A stretch of DNA of 33,188 nt from Bryobacterales bacterium (GTDB lineage: Bacteria > Acidobacteriota > Terriglobia > Bryobacterales > Bryobacteraceae): contig CANIHR010000019.1 in assembly GCA_947467185.1 (NCBI GenBank), forward strand, positions 1-33,188. The letters run 5' to 3'. The position numbers were made by a program, and so were the translations under genes. Below are positions 27,208 to 33,188 of the stretch, one piece after another. The notes under the pieces are model-generated. The model was not told the DNA's origin, searched no databases, and worked only from the letters and a program-made list of their open reading frames with translations. How positions within the stretch are numbered: position 1 is the first letter of the stretch; every line of letters starts with the position of its first letter.

Positions 27208-28871
27208 GGCTTGTAGCCCTGGCCGTACAGAATGCCACCAGGGCGGGCACCTGTATGCTTGCCCTGGTCCAGCACCACGCGGCCATTCACCAGCACATAC
27301 TCGACGCCTGACGCGTATTGCATTGGCTTATCGTACGTTGCGTTGTCGATGATCTTTTCGGCGCTGAAAACCGTCACATCCGCCAGCATCCCGGGCCGCA
27401 ACAGCCCTCGGTCCCAGATGTGCAGCTTAGCCGCATTCGCCGAGGTCATCTTGCGAATCGCGTCCTCCAGGGTCAGCACTTTTTCCTCGCGAACATAGCG
27501 ACCCAGCACGCGCGGAAAAGTCCCGAAATACCGCGGATGCGGATTCCCCACCGCCGTCGGACCTTCCGTCGCAATCGCGGTCCCGTCCGACCCAATCGAA
27601 GCAAACGGCTGCTTCAGTGCAAACCGCATATCGTTCTCGTCGTGATGAAAATAGACGGTCGGCACCGACCCGCGGTTATCCGCCAGCACCCGGAAAAGCA
27701 CGTCCAGAGGATCGCCACCCAACGCCTGAATCACCTGATTCATCCGTTGCCCTTCGAACTTCCTGTACGCCGGATTCGACAGCGTCACCAGCAGCATCCC
27801 CTCCCAGCTTCCGGTCGCCGTGTAGTGGTTGTACCAGGGCGGACTCCCGCCCGGAATCCCATGCTCAATCTCATCCCGCAACCGCGCCCGCAGCGCCGGA
27901 TCCTTCAGGCGCGCAATCATCGCGGCGTCCCCGCCCTCATGCGCCCACGGAGGAATAATCGAAGCCAGATTGTTCTGCCCGGCCCGGTACGGATACACAT
28001 TCGCGGTGACGTCCTGCCCCGCGGCGCGTGCCTGCGCGATCAACCCCACCAGCTCCGGCATCTGCCCCCACAGCTTCTTATCCGCCAGCTTCAGGTGGAT
28101 GATGTCCACCGGCACACCCGCCCGCCGGCCAATCTCAATCGCCTCCGCCACGCTCTCGAAAACGCCCTGACCTTCCGTCCGCATATGAGTCGAATAGATC
28201 CCGCCGAACGGAGCCGCAGCCTTGCACATCGCGACCAAAGTCTCGGTATCGATCCACGAACCCGGAGGCCCACTCAGCGAACTCGCAACACCGAGCGCGC
28301 CCTGTTCCATCGCCTGCGTGACGATCCCCGCCATCTGCCGGGCTTCATCCGCCGTCGGAGGTCCCGCCTTCTCACCCCGCACATAGGTCCAGATCTGGCT
28401 CGACCCCACATAGGTGCCGATATTCGTCGAGATCCCCTGCTGCAGCAGCCGTCCGAAGTAGCCCTTGAAGTCCGTCCAGGTGACATCGCCGGGCTTCAGA
28501 TCCTGGTTCCCGCCCACCGGTGCCGCCGACCCACCTTCGCCGAAGATCATCGAGGTCACACCCTGCCGGATCATGCTCTGCGCATTGCCATCCGCCACCA
28601 GCGAGTAGTCCGAATGATTGTGCAGATCGATAAACCCGGGCGCGACAACCAGCCCCGTCGCATCAATCACACGCTTCGCCTTCGCCCCCGGCAAATTCCC
28701 CAGCGCCGCGATCCGGCCATTCAGAATCGCCACATCGCCCAGGAACGAAGCGTTTCCCGCGCCATCAACAATTCGCCCATGGCGAAGCAGTACGTCATAT
28801 TCCTGAGCCACCGCGCCCGGCGCAAAACACGACAAAGCACCGCACAGGGCGGCACAAAGGACAAACTTCAT
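27204..28871 (-). CDS. Exported amidohydrolase, N-acyl-D-amino-acid deacylase-like
   Basis: A 555-residue amidohydrolase. The ATG at 28871 is preferred over the track start at 28931 because a signal peptide (KFVLCAALCGALSCFAPGAVAQ) begins there. The opening YDVLLRHGRIVDGAGN, metal-binding HNH (H84, H86 in FIDLHNHSDYS), YSTHMRTEG, DIIHLKLADK and GSDGTAIATEG fit the D-aminoacylase branch, which releases D-amino acids from N-acyl-D-amino acids. The GNCG cysteine that binds zinc in characterised D-aminoacylases is absent; the equivalent is GEGG. The signal peptide implies action on peptidoglycan-derived or environmental D-amino acid derivatives. It lies 17 nt after the heptose kinase gene and may be the last gene of that reverse-strand operon. 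Confidence 0.85.
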   Translation of the reverse strand: MKFVLCAALCGALSCFAPGAVAQEYDVLLRHGRIVDGAGNASFLGDVAILNGRIAALGNLPGAKAKRVIDATGLVVAPGFIDLHNHSDYSLVADGNAQSMIRQGVTSMIFGEGGSAAPVGGNQDLKPGDVTWTDFKGYFGRLLQQGISTNIGTYVGSSQIWTYVRGEKAGPPTADEARQMAGIVTQAMEQGALGVASSLSGPPGSWIDTETLVAMCKAAAPFGGIYSTHMRTEGQGVFESVAEAIEIGRRAGVPVDIIHLKLADKKLWGQMPELVGLIAQARAAGQDVTANVYPYRAGQNNLASIIPPWAHEGGDAAMIARLKDPALRARLRDEIEHGIPGGSPPWYNHYTATGSWEGMLLVTLSNPAYRKFEGQRMNQVIQALGGDPLDVLFRVLADNRGSVPTVYFHHDENDMRFALKQPFASIGSDGTAIATEGPTAVGNPHPRYFGTFPRVLGRYVREEKVLTLEDAIRKMTSANAAKLHIWDRGLLRPGMLADVTVFSAEKIIDNATYDKPMQYASGVEYVLVNGRVVLDQGKHTGARPGGILYGQGYKP

Positions 28872-28888
28872 GTTTGAGATTCTACAGG

Positions 28889-29857
28889 TTATTCCGCGGC
28901 GGCAAGCAGTTCCGCCGCGCTGACCGCCCACGTCCCATGGTGGCTCACCGCAACACCTGCCGCCAGATTGGCAATCGCAGCCGCCTCGCGAAGCGGCAGT
29001 CCCGCCCCCAGCGCCACCGCCAGCAGACTGACGACCGTGTCACCCGCGCCCGTCACATCTGCTACTTCATTCACAACAGCCGGATAATGCCGCTCCGCCG
29101 AACCGGGCTCAAACAGCGACATCCCCTCTTCGCCACGCGTCACCAGCAACGCCGACGTGCCAATCACCGGCAACAACGCGTCAACCGCTCCGTGCAGACC
29201 ATGAGTTTCAATCACCTGCCCAGCCGCCGCAGCTGTCTCCTTCAGATTCGGAGTGATAACCGTCGCCCCGGCATACCGGCTCAAATCCTGCGACTTCGGA
29301 TCCACCACAACAGGCAGCCCCAGACGATTCGCTTCGGAAATCAGCCAGCGGCAAAAACCCGCCTCGACCGTACCCTTCGCGTAATCGGAAATCACACAAA
29401 CCTGGACGCTCGGTAGCAGTTGCGCACACCGATTCCGCATCGCCTCCAGCGCCGCGCCCGCCAGCGGCGAGGTATCTTCCGCATCAAAACGAACAATCTG
29501 CTGCCCCCCAGCCGTCACTCGGGTCTTCGTCGTGGTCACACGCCCGGAATCTTCCACCAGCCAGTCCGGCTGCAACCCGGCTTCCAACAGAGCCTGCCGC
29601 AGACGCTGCCCTGCCTCGTCCGCCCCCAGAACGCCCGCCAGAATCGCTTCCGCCGTCATTGCTGCAACATTCGCCGCCACATTCGCCGCGCCACCTGGCA
29701 CAGACCGACGTCGGCGCACAGCCACCACAGGCACCGGAGCTTCGGGGGATATGCGGGTCGCCGAACCGGAGATATACTCATCCAGCATCACGTCGCCCAC
29801 AACCAGCACCTTCACGCCGGGCGCCAGCGACAGAAATTCCGAAATCTTTTCCCGCAT
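28889..29857 (-). CDS. rfaE1: D-glycero-beta-D-manno-heptose-7-phosphate kinase
   Basis: A 322-residue PfkB/ribokinase-family kinase matching the N-terminal half of HldE. Key segments are VLVVGDVMLDEYISG, RISPEAPVPVV, PGGAANVAANVA, VISDYAKGT, VVVDPKSQDLSRYAG and the catalytic DVTGAGDTV. It makes heptose-1,7-bisphosphate for ADP-heptose and LPS core synthesis. The track start (30004) is too early; the ATG at 29857 overlaps the stop of the adenylyltransferase gene by 1 nt (TGATG) and fits the family N-terminus. In E. coli kinase and adenylyltransferase are fused in this order; here they are separate genes in reverse order. A phosphatase (GmhB) and isomerase (GmhA) are not in the window. Confidence 0.9.
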   Translation of the reverse strand: MREKISEFLSLAPGVKVLVVGDVMLDEYISGSATRISPEAPVPVVAVRRRRSVPGGAANVAANVAAMTAEAILAGVLGADEAGQRLRQALLEAGLQPDWLVEDSGRVTTTKTRVTAGGQQIVRFDAEDTSPLAGAALEAMRNRCAQLLPSVQVCVISDYAKGTVEAGFCRWLISEANRLGLPVVVDPKSQDLSRYAGATVITPNLKETAAAAGQVIETHGLHGAVDALLPVIGTSALLVTRGEEGMSLFEPGSAERHYPAVVNEVADVTGAGDTVVSLLAVALGAGLPLREAAAIANLAAGVAVSHHGTWAVSAAELLAAAE

Positions 29858-30345
29858 CAGGAAGCTTGCTCCGCACGCTGCAAAATCGCGGTCGTGGAGC
29901 GACCTTCGTGCAAAGGTAGAAATCGCACCTGGCCGCCATAGGCTTCCACAACCGCGCGTTCCGGCACCGGACGCTGCCCATCGGCATATTCCGCACCTTT
30001 GCAATGAATGTCAGGTTTCACAACAGACAGTATGGCGGAAGGCTCGGTCTCGTCAAAAATGACCACCGCATCCACCGGCTCCAGTGCGGAAAGCAACTCC
30101 GCCCGGTCATCCTGATTCACGACAGGTCGAGCCGGCCCTTTGATTGCCCGGACACTGGCATCGCTGTTAATGCCGACCACCAGAATGTCACCGAGCGCTT
30201 TCGCGTCCCGCAGACTCCTCACGTGCCCCACATGGAGAATATCGAAACAACCGTTCGTCCAGACAACAGTCTTCCCCTGCTCAGCCCAGGCAGCCCGAAG
30301 CTTCAGCAGGCTGTCGAGAGTTTCCAGCCGGGTAACAGGAGGCAC
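29857..30345 (-). CDS. rfaE2: D-glycero-beta-D-manno-heptose 1-phosphate adenylyltransferase
   Basis: A 162-residue nucleotidyltransferase matching the C-terminal half of HldE. It has TNGCFDILHVGHVR with the HxGH motif (H38-H41), LVVGINSDASVRAIKGP, RPVVNQDDRAELLSAL, DIHCKGAEYADG and the terminal STTAIL. It joins AMP from ATP to heptose-1-phosphate. The start is GTG at 30345, 12 nt after the stop of the Wza-like gene, with no clear Shine-Dalgarno; a 6-bp inverted repeat (AAGGGT/ACCCTT, 30351-30369) covers the junction. The stop overlaps the kinase ATG. The order exporter - adenylyltransferase - kinase suggests coordinated surface glycan supply. Confidence 0.92.
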   Translation of the reverse strand: MPPVTRLETLDSLLKLRAAWAEQGKTVVWTNGCFDILHVGHVRSLRDAKALGDILVVGINSDASVRAIKGPARPVVNQDDRAELLSALEPVDAVVIFDETEPSAILSVVKPDIHCKGAEYADGQRPVPERAVVEAYGGQVRFLPLHEGRSTTAILQRAEQAS

Positions 30346-30357
30346 GCGGGAAGGGTT

Positions 30358-31335
30358 CTACCGACCCTTAACGTAGATCAGAGCGGTGCCCGCAGACTGG
30401 GCCGAACCCGTCAGGGCGTTGATTGCCTGCTGTGTAACCTTGGCCCGGTTATTCAGCGGAACATACAGCAAGTCTTTCGCCTGTAACACGACATCGTCTT
30501 TCTTCCGCTTGAGGATCGACTCCAGGTCCACCGGAATCTCGTGGCGAGTCCCCTGATCGTCAGGACGCAGGATGTAAACAATTTTCGGCTGGTAATCCGC
30601 CAGCCCTCTGGCTTGCGCGATCGCCGTCATCACGGTCGTGGTGCCGCTGTCCTGAACAGGATAGACACCCGGTTCGCGAACATTGCCGGAAACAACTACG
30701 GAGCCGATCGTTGGAACGCGAATTTCTTCACCGCCAACCAGCACCAAATTCAGTTGTGGATCGGTCCCCTCATAGAGCGCCTTCACAGGTACGCGGCTCA
30801 CGGACTGAGAACCAGTATCGCCGTTGGGCCGAGTCACAATCAGCTCACCGCCAGCGTCCGTAGCCAAGCCGTTGGCACGCGCCAGCGCATCCAGCAAACG
30901 AACCCGTCCGACGGCTTGAAAAATCACCGGCGTCTTCACCGCGCCATTCACACTGATCGGTCGGCTGTGATATTCCGCAACAGAGACGGTAACGAACGGA
31001 TCCACCAGAAGGCCATCGCGCCTCAGCGCATCGGCGACCGTCTTCTCAATCTCCACGGGCAACATCCCGACAACCGGAATCGTCGTTTTTAACATCGGCA
31101 GCCGAATCGTGCCATCCGCACTCACACGGATCGTACGAGTCAGATCTGGGGAGTCGTACACCCGAACCATCAGAAGGTCATCAACACCGACTTTCTGGGC
31201 AGGAAGATTTGTGGTGTCAACAGGAACCACAACCTTGTCCTGCGCGTACGCAATGGAACTACCGAAGGAGAGAATTGAGGCTGCTGCCAGAACGGCAAAA
31301 ACCGGGCGTCTGAAGTGATTGAACATTACCTGCAT
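30358..31335 (-). CDS. Wza-like polysaccharide export protein (Poly_export/SLBB)
   Basis: A 325-residue protein with a signal peptide (FAVLAAASILSFGSSIAYAQ). The Poly_export domain (about 45-135) includes VGVDDLLMVRVYDSPDLTRT, VSADGTIRLPML and DPFVTVSVAEYHS. It is followed by SLBB-like segments (ISVNGAVKTPVIF and GSVVVSGNVREPGVYPV). Such proteins form or feed the outer-membrane channel for capsule or exopolysaccharide export. There is no lipobox cysteine after the signal, unlike E. coli Wza. The ATG at 31326 (MFNHFRR) is an alternative start with AGGT just upstream. It is the first gene of the reverse-strand run with rfaE2 and rfaE1. No Wzc-like kinase or glycosyltransferases are visible. Confidence 0.88.
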   Translation of the reverse strand: MQVMFNHFRRPVFAVLAAASILSFGSSIAYAQDKVVVPVDTTNLPAQKVGVDDLLMVRVYDSPDLTRTIRVSADGTIRLPMLKTTIPVVGMLPVEIEKTVADALRRDGLLVDPFVTVSVAEYHSRPISVNGAVKTPVIFQAVGRVRLLDALARANGLATDAGGELIVTRPNGDTGSQSVSRVPVKALYEGTDPQLNLVLVGGEEIRVPTIGSVVVSGNVREPGVYPVQDSGTTTVMTAIAQARGLADYQPKIVYILRPDDQGTRHEIPVDLESILKRKKDDVVLQAKDLLYVPLNNRAKVTQQAINALTGSAQSAGTALIYVKGR

Positions 31336-31459
31336 GACCTCGATGGAATACCCGATTATCTCACGATTTTGGGTGGCTCTAACGATCCAGTGCCGCAGAG
31401 CCTTAAAATGTTACGCCGCATTCTCGCCCGAGCTCAAATTTCCTGAGTCGGAGAGGAAG

Positions 31460-31535
31460 TGGCGTCCCCAGAGGGATTCGAACCCTCGTTACCGCCGTGA
31501 AAGGGCGATGTCCTGGGCCTCTAGACGATGGGGAC
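31460..31535 (-). tRNA. tRNA-Glu (anticodon UUC), CCA encoded
   Basis: The reverse strand folds as a full cloverleaf and is nearly identical to E. coli tRNA-Glu by eye. Acceptor strand GTCCCC pairs with GGGGAC, the D arm is CGTCTAGAGGCCCAGGAC, the anticodon loop CCTTTCAC gives UUC, and the T arm is GAGGGTTCGAATCCCTC. The discriminator is G and CCA is encoded. The gap from here to the Wza-like start (31336-31459) shows GATAAT as a possible -10 but nothing firm. The stretch 31536-31647 toward the aminotransferase holds TAAAAT (31633-31638), a possible -10 for that gene. The forward ORF 31319-31657 crosses the tRNA and is not a gene. Confidence 0.97.
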
Positions 31536-31647
31536 AGCAGGAGGACGAACAAAACCATCGTAACATGCCACTTTTCGTCGCCACGAAATCCGCGTTTGGG
31601 TCTGCCGCCCGCAGCCGTCCAACCCCTGCCGTTAAAATAGGAAGTCT

Positions 31648-32832
31648 ATGTCAGTAAACGACGAGTTTTATCGAATCCAAAAGTTGCCGCCCTATGTTTT
31701 TGCCGTCTTGAATGAGATGAAGGCAAAAGCACGCGCAGCACAGATGGACATCGTGGACCTCGGCATGGGCAACCCCGACGGGGCCACGCCTTCTGTTATC
31801 GTCGACAAACTCGTTGAAGCAGCCCGTAACCCCCGCAATCACCGTTACTCGCTGTCTCGAGGTATTCCGAAACTCCGCGAAGAGATCGTGAAGCGCTACA
31901 AGCGCAACTATGATGTGGATCTCGACCCGGAAAAGGAAGCCATTGTCACGATGGGCGCGAAAGATGCTCTGGCGCACCTCCTGTTCGCCACCATTGGACC
32001 CGGTGACGTCGTGGTCGCACCCAACCCGGCGTACCCGATCCACCAGTACGGAGTCATCATGTCCGAAGGCCACTCTCAGATGTTGCCTATGCCGGACGCA
32101 GCAACCTTCCTCGAACGCCTCCGGGGCCTGTTCCGCGAGTCCCCCAAGCCGCCGAAGATGCTGCTGATCTCCTTCCCGCACAACCCAACCACCACCTGCG
32201 TCGATCTCGCTTACCTCACGGAGATCGTCGAACTCTGCCGCGAACATGGCACGCTCATCGTGCACGATTTCGCCTACGCAGACTACGGTTTCGACGGCTA
32301 CAAACCGCCCAGCATCCTCCAGGTTCCGGGCGCAAAAGACATCGCAGTCGAAATCTTCTCCATGTCGAAGAGCTATGAAATGGCCGGCTGGCGTGTCGGT
32401 TTCTGTCTGGGCAACCAGAAGATGATCGCAGCCCTCGCCCGTATCAAGAGCTACCTCGACTACGGCATGTTCCAGCCGATTCAGATCGCCGCCATCGTCG
32501 CCCTTCGCGAATGCGAAGAGGAGACGAAGCGCATCTGCGCCGGTTACCAGAACCGCCGCGACGTCCTCGTCGACGGCCTGCTCCGCGCAGGCTGGCCCGT
32601 GGAACCGCCGAAGGGCACCATGTTCCTCTGGGCACCGCTGCCCGAGAAATTCAAAGAGCTCGGCTCGCTGGAATTCTCCAAGCAACTCATGCAGAAGGCC
32701 CTCGTCGCCGTCTCCCCGGGCATCGGCTTCGGCCCCATGGGCGAAGGCTTCGTGCGCTTCGCCCTCGTCGAAAACGAGCACCGCATCCGTCAGGCAACAC
32801 GCTCGATCGGTCAGTTCCTCCGCCAGGAATAG
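31648..32832 (+). CDS. alaC: PLP-dependent class I/II aminotransferase, AlaC-like
   Basis: A 394-residue cytosolic fold-type I aminotransferase of normal length. The PLP lysine is K241 in [15 protein letters not shown]. Other cofactor and substrate residues are N179 (SFPHNPTTT), D207/Y210 ([13 protein letters not shown]) and the N-terminal [11 protein letters not shown]. The [17 protein letters not shown] segment and the absence of a membrane or secretion signal match E. coli AlaC (YfdZ), a glutamate-pyruvate aminotransferase; LL-diaminopimelate aminotransferase is a related alternative. ATAGGA precedes the ATG. TAAAAT 9 nt before the ATG would give a nearly leaderless transcript if used as -10. 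The 3' end overlaps the convergent CPBP gene by 22 bp. Confidence 0.85.
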   Translation: MSVNDEFYRIQKLPPYVFAVLNEMKAKARAAQMDIVDLGMGNPDGATPSVIVDKLVEAARNPRNHRYSLSRGIPKLREEIVKRYKRNYDVDLDPEKEAIVTMGAKDALAHLLFATIGPGDVVVAPNPAYPIHQYGVIMSEGHSQMLPMPDAATFLERLRGLFRESPKPPKMLLISFPHNPTTTCVDLAYLTEIVELCREHGTLIVHDFAYADYGFDGYKPPSILQVPGAKDIAVEIFSMSKSYEMAGWRVGFCLGNQKMIAALARIKSYLDYGMFQPIQIAAIVALRECEEETKRICAGYQNRRDVLVDGLLRAGWPVEPPKGTMFLWAPLPEKFKELGSLEFSKQLMQKALVAVSPGIGFGPMGEGFVRFALVENEHRIRQATRSIGQFLRQE

Positions 32833-33188
32833 GCGCGTCGAATCACCAGTGCCGCGCCGAGTGTAACCAACACCAGCGCGGCATACCTTTCCACAAAGGG
32901 GATGTGGGCGCCCGGAGCCATTACCGGCTTCCACATCCCCGCATGACCACGTCCACTACTCGCCATCAGTTGCTCTTGCCAAAAATTCCAGGCTGCGTGC
33001 AGCCCAATTGGCAGCATCACGCCTCCGGAGCGCATGAAGGCATACCCAAACAGGAGAGAACCCATACCTGTAAACAGAAGCGCGGGGACCAGCGGCATCC
33101 CGACATTGAGAACGTGGTAAACGGCAAAGAGAATCGCAGTGAGGGCCTGCGCTGCCCGAAACCCAAGCGATTCCGACAGGCGAACGAA
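32811..33188 (-). CDS. CPBP family intramembrane metalloprotease, C-terminal fragment
   Basis: The frame stays open upstream of the track ATG at 33098 to the right edge, adding 30 residues. These include [11 protein letters not shown], which fits the FxxxH motif 2. The later [11 protein letters not shown] matches the C-terminal HxxxN-type motif, followed by a last hydrophobic segment ([15 protein letters not shown]). The E/E/R motif would lie just outside the window. It is probably an intramembrane protease like the one at 17260-18141 but shows little direct similarity to it outside the motifs. The last 22 bp overlap the aminotransferase gene on the other strand. Confidence 0.8.
   Translation of the reverse strand, partial: FVRLSESLGFRAAQALTAILFAVYHVLNVGMPLVPALLFTGMGSLLFGYAFMRSGGVMLPIGLHAAWNFWQEQLMASSGRGHAGMWKPVMAPGAHIPFVERYAALVLVTLGAALVIRRAYSWRRN

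Noticed and set aside
27318-28877. 519-aa forward ORF opposite the D-aminoacylase-like gene
   Set aside because: Arg/Pro/His-rich shadow of a clear amidohydrolase with no recognisable motifs.
31319-31657. 112-aa forward ORF between the Wza-like and aminotransferase genes
   Set aside because: It runs through the tRNA-Glu gene on the opposite strand; the PQRDSNPRYR peptide is the familiar mistranslation of a tRNA T arm.
31651-32934. 427-aa reverse ORF opposite the aminotransferase
   Set aside because: Antisense shadow; the forward frame has the full PLP-enzyme motif set.

Overview
The window looks like a chromosomal segment from an acidobacterium, most likely of the Solibacter/Bryobacter group (Bryobacterales). 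This placement is inferred from gene content: a TIGR03437-type secreted protein (a family expanded in Candidatus Solibacter), two DUF1549/DUF1553 + DUF1501 gene pairs, two TonB-dependent receptors with carboxypeptidase-regulatory-like N-termini, a DUF4159 protein, and high G+C with strong C/G wobble use. There is no phage, IS element, CRISPR array or rRNA. One tRNA-Glu(UUC) is present.

Layout. (1) 1-16493 is an envelope and catabolic region. It opens with the 3' end of a DUF1553 gene and its DUF1501 partner. An operon-like trio follows: TIGR03437 protein, TonB-dependent receptor (TTG start, overlapping) and a right-handed beta-helix-like exported protein, closed by a strong intrinsic terminator at 7367-7399. 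Next come a large Oar-like TonB-dependent receptor, its terminator, a reverse-strand PAS + chemotaxis-receptor pair in which the receptor carries an in-frame amber stop, and a second, complete DUF1549/1553 + DUF1501 pair. (2) 16490-19142 (reverse) is a tight GHMP kinase - CPBP protease - BamE-like anchored protein operon. (3) 19228-22696 (forward) holds a DUF4159 protein, a fatty-acid desaturase, and an adjoining histidine kinase/OmpR-type regulator pair. (4) 22669-27207 holds a reverse MFS symporter - NUDIX operon, divergent from a forward amidase - SGNH hydrolase operon, with only 30 bp between them. (5) 27204-31335 (reverse) is a Wza-like export protein - heptose-1-P adenylyltransferase - heptose-7-P kinase - D-aminoacylase-like run. 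(6) tRNA-Glu, an AlaC-like aminotransferase and a partial CPBP protease gene close the window.

The most unusual observation is that several non-coupled translation starts lie on or beside inverted repeats: a two-tier hairpin holding the Shine-Dalgarno of the TIGR03437 gene, a perfect 8-bp hairpin across the AUG of the second TonB receptor, a 9-bp hairpin across the AUG of the histidine kinase, and a palindrome across the AUG of the amidase. Other points to check are the amber-interrupted chemoreceptor, a bidirectional palindromic -10 element, the desaturase/two-component linkage, low-GC codon blocks shared by the two DUF1501 paralogues, and an 82-nt same-strand overlap in the GHMP operon. All functional statements come from reading sequence and recalled family knowledge; no database search was run.
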